A DNA stretch of 64,000 nucleotides from assembly GCA_963854835.1 (NCBI GenBank), contig OY978528.1:36907269-36971268 (forward strand), written 5' to 3'. A program made the position numbers and the translations under genes. Positions 1 through 9,856 of the stretch are shown in pieces. The notes beneath the pieces were generated by a model that saw only the letters and a list, made by a program, of their open reading frames with translations, did not search any database and was not told the DNA's origin. Position 1 is the first letter of the stretch. Every line of letters begins with the position of its first letter. The stretch is from Megamerina dolium (taxonomy: Eukaryota > Arthropoda > Insecta > Diptera > Megamerinidae).

Positions 1-2155
1 CAATCATTACACCTAGATATCTCAACGAAGGTTGCGTTGTAATGTTGTAGCCGTCAATGTTTAGGGTGATTTTTTCGAGTTTTTTCCTGCTCGTGATAAG
101 TACAGCCTCTGTTTTCTGTACCGCAAGCTGGAGCTTTGTCGTCGTGAGCCAATCCTTAATTTTCGAAGCTGTCTCTCTGCAGATGCTCTGAACTTGGGAG
201 AGCTCCTTCGCAACGATCGTCACGGCAATGTCGTCCGCGTAGCCAATTATCTGGGCTTCTTTTGGCAATGGAAGGTTTAACACCCCATCGTACAGCACGT
301 TCCACAGTAGCGGGCCAAGTACAGATCCCTGCGGCACTCCACCCGTCACCACGTAGCTTTTGGGCCCTTCGTCCGTGTCATACAACAGTAGTCTGTCAGA
401 CAGATAACTATTTATTATTCGCATTAGGTACGCTGGCGTTCCCTTTGCCTCCAATGCCCTCATAATAAGATGCCAGTTTGCCGAGTTGAAGGCATTTTGT
501 ACGTCTAGTGTCACTACTGCACAATATTTTTTATCGCCATGCATCCATCTAGTGCCTTCTATGGCCTTGCCAGCAATGTCCGTCAATTTTCTAATTGCGT
601 CTATGGTCGACCGATGTCTCCTGAAACCAAATTGGTTCTCGGACAGACCAGGTGGTTCCCTTTCTAGATGTTGTTCCAGACGAGTGCATATCAACCGCTC
701 CAATATTTTGGCCATCGTATCAATCATGCAAAGTGGACGATACGCATTTGGCTCACCCGCCGGTTTATTCGGCTTCTGAAGGAGGACCAGGCGCTGTTTT
801 TTCCATACTTTCGGGAAAACACCCTCGTTCAAACATCTCGCAAAAAGCTCGGCAAAAGGCTTCGTGTTATGATTAATGGCGATCTTCAGCGCCTTATTCG
901 GGATGCCATCAAGTCCAGGCGCCTTTGCGTTACCGAATCTCTCCGCCGCTAAGATAATCTCCGACTCGTCGATTTTCACTGCCTCTTCTATTGGGGGTGT
1001 CACCATATACGGTTGCAAGTCTTGCGCCGGAAAAAGCGTTTTTACTACCTTTGCTAGGAGGACAGAGCAGGTTGGTGCTTTACCTCTACCACCTCTGACC
1101 TTGGACATCACTATCTTATACGCGTCGCCCCACGGGTTCTCGTCCACCCTTTCACAGAGTTCTTTGAAGCATGAGGACTTGCTGCTTTTGATCGCCTTTT
1201 TAAACTCCTTGCGTTTCTTTTTGAAGCATTCACGTAGTATTATATGCTCCGGCGTACCTTGGCTTCTTTGGGAGAGACGTCTTGCTCTATGACATTCACT
1301 TCTTAATGTATTAATCTCCTGATTCCACCAGTACGTGGGCTTTCTATACATATTCTGTCTTTTTCTGCACATGGCGGCGTCGCAAGCTTTACTTACGTAC
1401 TTTGACAGCATGTCAGCCTGTCGGTCCACGTCGTTTGAACAGTCTGGGTTCACGTCTAGAATGAGTTTGAAGATTTCTTCATCGAGCGTTTCCACTTTCC
1501 ACCCTCTAGTTTGTGTTTTTTGTAGGCTCCCTTGAATCTGCTCATGATTGCCGACTTCCATCACAATAGCAAGGTGGTCGCTATGTGTGTAAAAGTCGCA
1601 TACCTGCCAGCTTGTCGATCGAACGAGCGCGCGGCTGGCGAACGTAATGTCAATAATTGATCCGCGACCATTCTTCTCGAAGGTATTCCTACCGCCAGTA
1701 TTGAGCAATACAGCGTCTAGCAAGGAGAACGCCTTGAGCAGGGCATCACCCCGCCTATTTGTATAACTGCTGCCCCATTCCTCGGCCCATGCATTGAAGT
1801 CACCTGCTATTACGTTTGGCGTAGTAGTTCTAGCGTCTCGCACTAGTTCGTCTAGAATCCTTTCATAGTCGACTTGCGTCACACTCGGCGGGACATAGCA
1901 GCTGTAAAAATTGATTCCACAGATCTTCGCCCGCGTGTAGTAGGATTTTCCAAGGAGCGGCTTGTCTTGGATGGAGTTGTTTCCACAGGCCCATATGGCA
2001 GCTTTGTTTACCTGATCAGAGATCCAGGTTCCTGCGCTTAAGTTTTTGTACTGCTCGCAAACTATAGCCACTTCTATCTTCTGTTCGTATACTGTCTGCC
2101 TGAGCAACTCCTGTGCAGCTTCACAATGGTTTAAGTTGATCTGTACAACTCTCAT
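1..2155 (-). CDS. LINE ORF2: endonuclease and reverse transcriptase (partial, runs off left edge)
   Basis: The frame is open from the ATG at 2155-2153 to the edge, about 718 codons; I checked every codon on the minus strand and found no stop. The N-terminal APE-like endonuclease starts MRVVQINLNHCEAA and carries GDFNAW near residue 118 and a later SDHLAIV block, the usual catalytic motifs for nicking target DNA. The RT follows with YRPLCMIDT, FGFRRHRST, DVQNAFNSA, GVPQGSVLGPLLW and YADD near residue 640, and the window cuts it at LGVMI. The protein would nick the target and copy its own RNA by target-primed reverse transcription. The start codon shares its A with the ORF1 stop (TAATG). The lack of lesions suggests a young copy. 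Confidence 0.9.
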   Translation of the reverse strand, partial: MRVVQINLNHCEAAQELLRQTVYEQKIEVAIVCEQYKNLSAGTWISDQVNKAAIWACGNNSIQDKPLLGKSYYTRAKICGINFYSCYVPPSVTQVDYERILDELVRDARTTTPNVIAGDFNAWAEEWGSSYTNRRGDALLKAFSLLDAVLLNTGGRNTFEKNGRGSIIDITFASRALVRSTSWQVCDFYTHSDHLAIVMEVGNHEQIQGSLQKTQTRGWKVETLDEEIFKLILDVNPDCSNDVDRQADMLSKYVSKACDAAMCRKRQNMYRKPTYWWNQEINTLRSECHRARRLSQRSQGTPEHIILRECFKKKRKEFKKAIKSSKSSCFKELCERVDENPWGDAYKIVMSKVRGGRGKAPTCSVLLAKVVKTLFPAQDLQPYMVTPPIEEAVKIDESEIILAAERFGNAKAPGLDGIPNKALKIAINHNTKPFAELFARCLNEGVFPKVWKKQRLVLLQKPNKPAGEPNAYRPLCMIDTMAKILERLICTRLEQHLEREPPGLSENQFGFRRHRSTIDAIRKLTDIAGKAIEGTRWMHGDKKYCAVVTLDVQNAFNSANWHLIMRALEAKGTPAYLMRIINSYLSDRLLLYDTDEGPKSYVVTGGVPQGSVLGPLLWNVLYDGVLNLPLPKEAQIIGYADDIAVTIVAKELSQVQSICRETASKIKDWLTTTKLQLAVQKTEAVLITSRKKLEKITLNIDGYNITTQPSLRYLGVMI

Positions 2156-3522
2156 TATATCCTTTTGCACGCTGCTTGATATAGGGGACACTTCCTACTG
2201 CCGATTTGGTGACCCGCATCCTTCCCGTTGATTTTGCATGCTCCACAGAATGGCTTTTTATCGCATGTCTTTGCGAAGTGACCCTTTTCCCCACATTTGA
2301 TGCAACTTTGGCTCCTATCTTCTGTGCTGCTGCACGCCCTCGCCACATGCCCATATTCTAGGCACCTGAAACACTTCTTTAGGTTCGGTTTTTCCCTTAT
2401 TCGGCACACCACCCATCCAATTTTGATCTTACGAGCATCAAGAAGTTGTCTTGCGTTCAACGCCGGAAGGCTTACCACCGCAGTCTGCGTACCTGCATAT
2501 GCCTCCCTGATGTTTTTGATCGCTCTTTCGTCGAAGAAACTTAACTCCTTTATTTGCGATCGTATCGCCTCGACAATATCCTCCTTGGTGGTGATTTCAT
2601 CTAGATCTCGGATCTCCAACGATACCTCATGGGTTAGCGCCCGAGTCTGCGCTTGATCACCGAGCACCTTATTTATTTCCTTTTCATAAACTCCCATGTT
2701 TTTCATCTGGGCCTCCTTCAGTTCAAGCAAAATTTCGCCTTTCGCCGTCTTTCTGATCCGTGCAACGTTCTCACCGAGTTCATGTAGAGCATCATTCTTT
2801 TTCACAGCTTTAAGTATGTCACTGTATGACATATTTCCAGCACGTGCAATGATTATCGCGTCTGGTCTCGGAGGCGGTGTATAGGTCGCCTTCTTCTTAG
2901 GGTTCTGCGTTTTGCGTTTGACCTGCGCCCAGCTCTCTGTTTTCTTTTTCTCTTTGGCAGGACTATTATTGCCTCCATCGCTTTTGCTCGTGTTATCCGT
3001 CGGCTTTTACACTTCCTCGTGAGTGGCTCTGTTCCTCTTGGGTGGTGTTTTCCGTGTCAGCTGCTCGTCCTCGCGGGGCCTCTTCGGCGTTGATCCTATA
3101 GATGTTAGCCTGAGGGGAACATTTCGTCTATTTTCTTTGCTTTTATTATACTCTTCTCGGGCACGTTCGTGAAGTCGCGTTACTGAACTGAGCAGATCCC
3201 TGATTTGGTTGTTGATTGATCGTTGCGGTAGTCGCATGGCTTCAGTCAACTTCCTGATTGCCTCACCTAATTCTGACATGATATCGGCACTCGATTGCGT
3301 CGTTGTAGCCATAGGCGTGCTATCTTGCATCGCAGGTGGCGAAGACTTTGCTCTTACTGGCTTTTCCGCAGTTTTCGGCGACCGCACCAGTCTTGGTGCA
3401 CGCTTAAAAGGGTCAGCTTCGACAGTTTTGCCATCTTCATTCGGTATCGGTGTCTTCTTGGGCGGCTCAGCTCCAGGTATCTTGCTACCACCATCGCAAG
3501 GACTTTGAGTACCACTGCTCAT
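2155..3522 (-). pseudogene. LINE ORF1 (gag-like, CCHC knuckles) with one in-frame stop
   Basis: The frame runs from ATG at 3522 (context ATCACC before it, protein MSSGTQSPCDGG) to TAA at 2157-2155, about 455 codons, broken by one in-frame TAA at 3009-3007. The reading continues in the same frame after that stop with normal gag wording (ESWAQVKRK, then PRPDAIIIARAGN). Near the C-terminus are CFRCLEYGHVARAC and CIKCGEKGHFAKTC, two classical C-x2-C-x4-H-x4-C knuckles, and a third looser one. ORF1 proteins bind the element RNA and form the particle. An upstream ATG at 3606 would add a peptide encoded by the (TG)n repeat and is unlikely. The single TAA may be a mutation, an assembly error or, less likely, a readthrough site. 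Confidence 0.8.
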
Positions 3523-3545
3523 GGTGATGCCATCTATATTGCTGC

Positions 3546-3570
3546 TGTGTGTGTGTGTGTGTGTGTGTGT
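3546..3570. repeat. (TG)n microsatellite at the 5' end of the LINE
   Basis: Pure TG dinucleotide run of about 25 bases. On the LINE strand it reads (AC)n, immediately followed by about 25 nt and the ORF1 start. It is probably the insertion target rather than part of the element. Confidence 0.9.
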
Positions 3571-4037
3571 AAATACGGACAGAAGAAAATATCGGGAATA
3601 TGCCAAAAGTGGACACTATGTGGGGCGCAGCTACGGTCAACATTTACATTGAATCATCTTTAACCATTGAATTATATAGAAAATTTCATACATTTCTCTA
3701 AATTTTGTTTTTTTTTTAACAAATCTCTTAAAAAATCATCCTGTATAAACATTTATTTTAAACTTGGAAAAAAACATGTATTGAATCTTATAGTAATTTA
3801 TTACAAGTTTATGGCGATGAATAAAACAAGGATTTCGTCCACAAGACTGAAAACAATCAGAATTAGTCAAAAAATTGCATTAAATCATTATTGAGATGCA
3901 AAATTTTAATGTTAGAAGTTTGGCTGAAGAGTGCAAGACAAATAAAAAAAAAATTGGAAAAGTTTATGTGATGATTTGTAGAAAAAATTATTTTGTTCCA
4001 CAGGCGAACAAAAAGATATTCGAAAAAGATCTTTTGG
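3571..4037. other. AT-rich spacer, no gene seen
   Basis: AT-rich, with short chance ORFs made of Lys, Asn and Ile runs. No domain, repeat or TIR recognised. Confidence 0.5.
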
Positions 4038-4875
4038 ACTTACTTACTTATTTCCTAATATGGCCGTTACAACCGAAAACCGATTAAGGCCGATAGCATG
4101 CTTCACCAGCTATCTTTTTTCTTCTCTAGCTAGCACCAGTTAAAATTACAAAGGGCCGTCGAGTTCTCCAGTACTAAGTCTTTCCAGCGGAGGTTAGGTA
4201 TGCCTCTTCTGCGTCGTTCACCAGTGCGTTCCGAATATAACACCTTCTTAGCTGGAACGTGTTCTTCCATTCGCTCGACAACACCTATCCAGCGCAGCTG
4301 CTGAATTTTGATGCGCTTTACTATTTTCTCTTGAAAATTCCAAGCATTCTCTCGTCTGAGGTGGAAATTGTCCAAGTTTCGGCTCAATATGTAAGGACAG
4401 GCATGATGGGAGACTTGTAAAGTGTGGTTTCCGTTTCTCGGAAGAGGGCTCGACTTGTCAATTGCGTACTTAACCCAAAGGAGCACTTGGTATTAATGCT
4501 GACGTCATTACTGATGTTAATGCTGGTTCCAATATAGAAAAATCCTTCACTACTTCAAAAGCGTAGTTATGAATATTGATGTACACCTCAAGTCGCCGGG
4601 ACTAGTTGTTTGTTCACACTAGGTACTTCGTCTTGACCTTGTTCACCATAAGACCAAAGTGTGACACTTTTGTTAAAGATATTGCCGTTATGTTGTAACT
4701 CAGCAGCTCGTATTATTTTTTCCATAATAAGATTGAAGAAGTCGCACGGTAACGAATCACCTTGTCTGAAAATTCGTTCGGCATTAACCGGCAAGGAGAG
4801 ATCCTTCTCAATTTTCACTACACAACAGGAACTACGTAGTGTCATTCCGCAATGCAGCTTTATAATCAATAAATA

Positions 4876-6038
4876 CGAGGGCGGTCCCAGAACTACACGA
4901 CCTAACAAAGAAAACCAATTTGGGAACATTTTTCTTTATTCCTCAACTAATCTCCTTCCAGCTCTATACACTTTTCCCAGCGATATTCTATAGCTTCGAT
5001 ACCCTGTTTATAGTATGAACTGTCTAGCTCATTAAAATAGCCATCTACGCAGACCATACCTCTTCATTGTTTGAAAATCTTCTATCACCAAACCATTTTT
5101 TCAAATTTGGAAATAGAAAATAATCCGAAGGAGCTAAATCTGGCGAATAAGGTGCGTGTTGAAGCAATTCGAGCTTTAAATCATTGATTTTGGCCATCGC
5201 AATAGCGGATGTGTGACCTGGTGCATTGTCTTGATGAAACAACACTTTCTTTTTCGCCAAATGCGGCCTTTTTTCTTTAATTTCATCACTTACACGCTGC
5301 AACAAATTAGCATAATACTCGCCGCTGATTGATTTTCCTTTTTGAAGATAATCAATAAAAATTAACCCCCGTGCATCCCAAAAAACAGACGATTCTCTTT
5401 TCTCTCTTTTAGTCCACTGTTTTGACTGCTCCTTTGTCTCAGGTGTGAAGTGGTAGACCCATGTCTCATCCATGGTTACGAATCGACGCAAAAACTCGGG
5501 TTATTACTGTGAAACATCGTCAAACACTCTATAGAAACATCTTCACGGTGTCTTTTTGTTCTATTGAGAGCAAACGCGGCACCCTTCTTGCACATAGCTT
5601 TTTCATCTCCAAATTTTCGGTCAATATACGATGTATGACACTTTTTGAAATGCCTGTAATTTCACCTAGCTCACGTAACTTCAGCCAGCGATCATCCAAT
5701 ACCATTTTGTAGTTTCTTTACCGCCACCTCAATTGGTCAACCATCACGGTGTTCGTCTTGGCAGCTCGTACGACTTCGTTTAAGCTCTGCAACCCAGAGT
5801 AGAATCTAGTTCGGCTGTAATATTCGTTGGACTGAGACCTTTCAAATGAAAGTATTGAATTACATAACGGTGACCAATTTTTTCCATGTTTACAAATTCA
5901 CTGAGGTTGTTAATTTTCGATGGCTCCAAAAAATATACTAAACAACGTGGCGCCTTGAAACTTAAAACAAATGTAATTTTTTTGAAACTATTCCGCCATC
6001 TATATGTCAGGTCGGATAGTTCTGGGACCGCCAGATGA
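4876..6038 (-). mobile_element. mariner-family element nested in the RTE copy
   Basis: Flanked by TA dinucleotides (4874-4875 and 6039-6040). The ends are inverted repeats with the core GGCGGTCCCAGAACTA on both sides, differing by a few bases. At 1163 bp it is slightly below the usual 1.3 kb. The insertion interrupts an RTE reading that is continuous once the element is removed, so it is younger than the RTE copy. Confidence 0.9.
4947..5887 (-). pseudogene. mariner transposase (DD34D type), broken
   Basis: The start is ATG at 5887 (MEKIGHRYVIQYFHLKG). The N-terminal half has several stops and shifts. From 5491 the catalytic domain is open: TMDETWVYH (first Asp), HQDNAPGHTS (second Asp) and APYSPDLAPSDYFLFPNLKKW (third Asp, the mariner signature). 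A one-base shift near 5050 moves the last 35 codons (DGYFNELDSSYYKQGIEAIE) into another frame, ending at TAG 4949-4947. The enzyme would cut and join its own TIRs at TA sites. This copy cannot encode it, though its ends may still be mobilised in trans. Confidence 0.85.
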
Positions 6039-6080
6039 TATGTGTGAATATGTTTCCCTTGGGTCTTCTCCAGGCTTGTT

Positions 6081-6517
6081 TATATACATACGCAAGTTTT
6101 TGCGTATGTGGGGAACGATCAGCATTTCATATGCAGTATTTGAATGTTAAACTTCTGTACATGTTATAAATTCTAATTAAAATATTTTGTATTTTTACCA
6201 TTTTACCTTTTACATAATTATAATTGATTTGAAGCTAGTCTAAACTTTTTATATTTTGAAGTAAAACACCACCGCGTAAGTGTCGCAAATGGAGTGTGAA
6301 ATTTTTAAAGTTATTTTCGTTACATGAGTAGGAAGGGATATATAGCTTAGAGAAAGGGAGAATGAAAAAGAAATCAACATATGCTCAACAATACAAAGAA
6401 ATAGATCATGATTCAATGGTTCATGGCAATAGATAGTGTGTGTATGTTGAGAGAGAGAGAGACAGAGCAACCAGCGAATAATATATGAATAATGACGATT
6501 AATTCGACAGTATATTA
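6081..6517. other. AT-rich spacer with a short GA run
   Basis: No coding signal. A short (GA)n run lies near 6450-6466. Confidence 0.5.
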
Positions 6518-7045
6518 TAGCCTAGACAGACGGCAGCCTAATTCCGGATTATCGAGTTAATTCGAATTAACTCGGGCATTAACTGCAGCTAATCCGCATA
6601 AACTCTATGAGTTAATTCTCAAAATAACAGAGGATTAGGGCAATTTGCCATGGCGACACTGCTAAAAATTGTCTATTGTGAATTTTTCTCCATCCATTTT
6701 ACAAAATATTAGGTGTGTTCGCTTATAAAAAACTTTCAACATTTGTTAACAGTTTTCAACATGAAAAGCGTTGGAGAACAAATAAATCCAGCTGTCAATT
6801 AGGAACGGTGAATGTAAATTTACAAGTTTCTGATAGTTTTCAGTTCACGTACTTCTTGTAGATTTTCTCATATCGAGAGTGATAGATGACAGAAATTGAT
6901 AGTGGTAGTAATGTAAGTGGACAGACCTAATAAAACAGCAATCAGCCATTTAGTTAATCCGCAATACTGCCGTCTGTCAGGTTATTATTTTATTCGGAAT
7001 AAATGCGCCGGTAATCCGGAATTAGGCTGCCGTCTGTCTAGGCTA
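6518..7045. mobile_element. 528-bp non-autonomous TIR element (MITE), possibly PIF/Harbinger type
   Basis: The ends are a perfect 34-bp inverted repeat beginning TAGCCTAGACAGACGGCAGC. TTA occurs directly outside both ends (6515-6517 and 7046-7048), fitting a three-base TWA duplication as made by PIF/Harbinger, although a TA reading is also possible. The interior has no ORF with a recognisable transposase. It repeats subterminal words (CTGCCGTCTGTC near 6968, TAATCCGC on both sides). The family is an inference from the duplication only. Confidence 0.75.
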
Positions 7046-7048
7046 TTA

Positions 7049-7423
7049 GGCAAATACAATACAATACGTATGCACAACGATATAAAAACTATAAAGTGCA
7101 TGCGCACATGCAAACAACAGTCACCTCATATTCAAACACATACTGAAGATGTTATTGTTTTCGTGTTATTACGTGCTCGCATCTACATGGGAGACACATT
7201 CAATACAGTGTTGCCAGGAATGTTTAAAAAAGGGTAAAGGACAACAACAGCCTTTTCAACATTCCATAAACAGTTTATATTTTATTTTTAACATGTATGC
7301 ATTTTAGTTCAACAATCTCAAGCATACATTAGGTACAAATATATAAGAAAATACTTTCATAAAACTATTAATTAATTTATATTATTACAAACATTAAATC
7401 AAGCGCTTTCGTTTTAACAACTG
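7049..7423. other. AT-rich spacer, no gene seen
   Basis: One chance ORF overlaps the MITE end. Nothing else recognised. Confidence 0.4.
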
Positions 7424-7562
7424 TCTACGCCATAAAATTACGTCGCACGCACTGTCTGGTGGATTTGGTGCCACCTTTATAGAAGGCGAATGCAACTCTG
7501 ACTTGATCAGTTCAGCAGTCGATTCGTTTGTTCTTGTTCTTCTTTTTTTTTGTTTTATCTTA
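7424..7562 (+). repeat. LTR-like repeat, fragment 1
   Basis: About 85 bp closely match 14652 onwards (start CTGTCTACGCC, then GGTGCCACCTTTATAGAAGG). The TTTATAGA could be a TATA-type promoter in an LTR. The match fades near 7520, and the RTE copy begins at 7563. The class is uncertain: solo LTR piece or another dispersed repeat. Confidence 0.45.
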
Positions 7563-9196
7563 CTTCGAAAAGATCAAGCGCCTAAGTGAAGGTTTAAATC
7601 CCGGAACCTCTTCTTGTCGTGATGGAAATGGGAATCTGGTTACGGATGTCCAGAGTGTACTGAGCCTATGGAGGGAACACTTCTCCACGTTACTGAATGG
7701 CGATGCTACGAACAATTCCGCCAGTGGAGGAGATTGCCCGATAATCCCAATTACAGATGATGGTGTTGATGTTCCACCACCCGACTATGACGAGGTTAAA
7801 ACGGCCATTTTAAGGCTGAAGAACAACAAAGCTGCAGGTGCTGATGGCCTGCCTGCCGAGTTGTTTAAGACCGGAGGCGATGAGCTGCTCACCCGCATGC
7901 ACCAGCTCATAAGCAGAATATGGTCGGATGAAAGCATGCCTGATGATTGGAGGCTCAGTGTTCTCTGTCCTGTACATAAAAAAGGAGATCCCACAATTTG
8001 CGCCAACTACCGTGGAATAAGTCTCCTGAGCATCGCATACAAGGTTCTATCGAGCGTACTGTGTGAAAGGTTGAAGCCTATGCTCAGCAACCTGATTGGA
8101 CCTTATCAGTGTGGCTTCAGACCTGGTAAATCCACCATCGACCAGATTTACACACTGCGCCAAATCCTGGAGAAGACCAAAGAAAAACAGATCGACACAC
8201 ACCACCTATTTGTTGATTATAAAGCCGCTTTCGACAGTCCGGTAAGGGATTACCTCTACGCAACAATGTCTGAGTTCGGTATTCCTGCAAAGCTCATTCG
8301 ACTTTGTAGAATGACACTGCATAACTCCCGTTGTGCAGTGAAAATTGGGAAGGACCTCTCCGCACCGTTTAATACCGAACGGGGTTTCAGGCAAGGTGAT
8401 TCGCTATCGTGCGACTTCTTCAATCTTATTATGGAGAAAATAATACGAGCTGCTGATCTACGACATAATGGCACTATCTTTAACAAAAGTGTTATGCTGT
8501 TAGCGTATGCCGACGATATTGACATAATCGGCATGAACACGCGAGCAGTCAGTGCAGCATTCTCAGAGTTGGAAAGAGAGTCGCGTCGGATGGGTCTCAC
8601 GATGAACGAGGACAAGACGAAGTATCTAGTGTCAACAAACAAAGAGGCCCGGCGTCTTGGACAGCACGTCACTGTTGACAACTACGCTTTTGAAGTAGTA
8701 AGGGACTTTGTCTATCTTGGAACCAGCATTAACAGCAGTAATGACGTCAGCTTGGAGATCATGCGTAGGAGTTAGGACCATGCCTGTCCTAACATATGGC
8801 GCTGAAGCCTGGACAATTTCCACCTCGGATGAGCGAATACTTGGAGTTTTCGAGAGAAAAGTCCTACGCAAGATCTTTGGACCTATTTGCGTTGGTGGCG
8901 AGTACCGAATAAGGTACAACCATGAGCTGTACGAGCTGTATGCCGATATTGACATAGTAAAGCGCATCAAAATCCAGCGGCTGCGCTGGCTAGGTCATGT
9001 CGAGCGAATGGAAGAACACGCTCCAGCTAAGAAGGTGTTATATTCGGAACCCGCTGGAGGACGACGCAAAAGAGGAAGACCAAACCTCCGGTGGAAAGAC
9101 CAAGTACTGGAGAACCTGACGGCGCTTGGAATTTCTAACTGGCGCCAGCTAGCGAAGAACAGAGATGGCTGGCGAAGCATGTTATTTTCGGCCTAA
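7563..9196 (+). pseudogene. RTE reverse transcriptase with a frame-breaking deletion
   Basis: The frame is open from the truncation to TAG at 8773-8775, with the RT blocks LKNNKAAGADGLPAELF, HKKGDPTICANYRGI, CGFRPGKSTIDQI, DYKAAFDSPVRDYL, FRQGDSLSCDFFNLIMEK and AYADDIDII, so the catalytic YADD is intact. Compared with copy D about 90 bp are missing at 8770, which changes the frame. The rest reads in another frame to 9196: YGAEAWTIST, LRWLGHVERMEEHAPAKK and [17 protein letters not shown], the usual RTE C-terminal region. Function: copying of element RNA. It cannot act alone, because it lacks the endonuclease and is frameshifted. Confidence 0.88.
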
Positions 9197-9237
9197 ATCG
9201 ATATTCGGTTGTTATGGCCACATAAGTAAGTAAGTAT
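7563..9237 (+). mobile_element. RTE-clade LINE copy B, 5'-truncated
   Basis: It starts abruptly inside the linker between endonuclease and RT (TTCGAAAAGATCAAGCG, the same as 56520 in copy D) and ends in a TAAG tandem tail, which is typical of RTE 3' ends in place of poly(A). No endonuclease is present. Confidence 0.9.
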
Positions 9238-9533
9238 AAGATAATGATATTAATGAAGTCGCTTTTTGTTATTCATCAAAAAGTGTATTGTTTCACATTT
9301 ATTACTAATGTATAAACAAAAATATTAATTTCACGTTTCATTGTTACACATGTTAAAACATTTAAAAAATCTCTTATCAAAATTAAATCACGAATGTATG
9401 TATTTACATTAAATGATAAACTTTTGGGAACATATTTATGGACCTACATAGTTGACTTAAAATATAAATTTATAGCAGCTTCTAAAATACAGAGATCAAT
9501 CATATCATAAAAAAACTAAATCACATCCTTATA
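9238..9533. other. AT-rich spacer, nothing seen
   Basis: No ORF, repeat or motif recognised. Confidence 0.4.
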
Positions 9534-9854
9534 CATTCTGTCAAATAAGTACCCGGAAATCGGAAATTCTCATTTCTAATTTTCCCTCTGAGAATATTTC
9601 AAAAAAATTTTTCCCAGGTTGGCACAACTGTCAGCCACTATTCTGTGAATTTTTATTGCTATGTGTCATTTAGTTAGCACACAAAAGGTTGACTTGTTCC
9701 TAGTGACGCCGTAACCAAACTAAATGACACATAGCAATAAAAATTCACAGAATAGTGGCTGACAGTTGTGCCAACCTGGGAAAAAATTTTTTTTGAAATA
9801 TTCTCAGAGGGAAAATTAAAAATGAGAATTTCCGGGTACTTATTTGACAGAATG
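9534..9854. mobile_element. 321-bp hairpin MITE
   Basis: Almost the whole element is one inverted repeat. The arms, starting CATTCTGTCAAATAAGTACC, are about 140 bp each with a few mismatches around a loop of about 40 bp near 9675-9715. TA flanks both ends (9532-9533, 9855-9856), so mobilisation by a Tc1/mariner transposase is likely. No coding capacity. Confidence 0.85.
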
Positions 9855-9856
9855 TA

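Larger units (their letters stand above)
1..3545 (-). mobile_element. R1-clade non-LTR retrotransposon (LINE), 3' part outside window
   Basis: Minus-strand LINE with gag-like ORF1 (three cysteine-histidine knuckles) and ORF2 (AP-type endonuclease then reverse transcriptase). The RT wording (YRPLCM.D, NAFNSA, PQGSVLGPLLW, YADD) and the knuckle arrangement are those of the R1 clade. The 5' end lies just inside a (CA)n tract, leaving a leader of only about 25 nt, which suggests a family that targets AC repeats, as the R1-clade families Mino and Waldo do. ORF2 leaves the window at base 1, so the C-terminus and 3' UTR are not visible. Confidence 0.9.
4038..6080 (-). mobile_element. Degenerate RTE-clade LINE copy A, split by a mariner
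   Basis: The 3' end (TAAG repeats, then a GGCCATA stretch) starts at 4038 and matches the ends of the RTE copies at 9237 and 58514. Going upstream on the minus strand one reads the C-terminal LRWIGVVERMEEHVPAKK block (about 4220-4320), the FRQGDSLPCDFFNLIMEKI block (about 4700-4800) and the DYKAA block at 4860-4875. At 4876 a mariner interrupts it. The sequence resumes at 6041 with bases corresponding to EKTKEKQ and ends near 6080, so the copy is 5'-truncated. Several frameshifts and internal deletions make it non-coding. Confidence 0.85.

Noticed and set aside
262..1535. Several plus-strand ORFs of 66-138 codons
   Set aside because: They are antisense shadows of the intact LINE ORF2 on the minus strand.
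3523..3606. Upstream ATG at 3606 as the ORF1 start
   Set aside because: It would encode a peptide with THTHTH from the (TG)n target repeat. The ATG at 3522 has a better context and lies inside the element.
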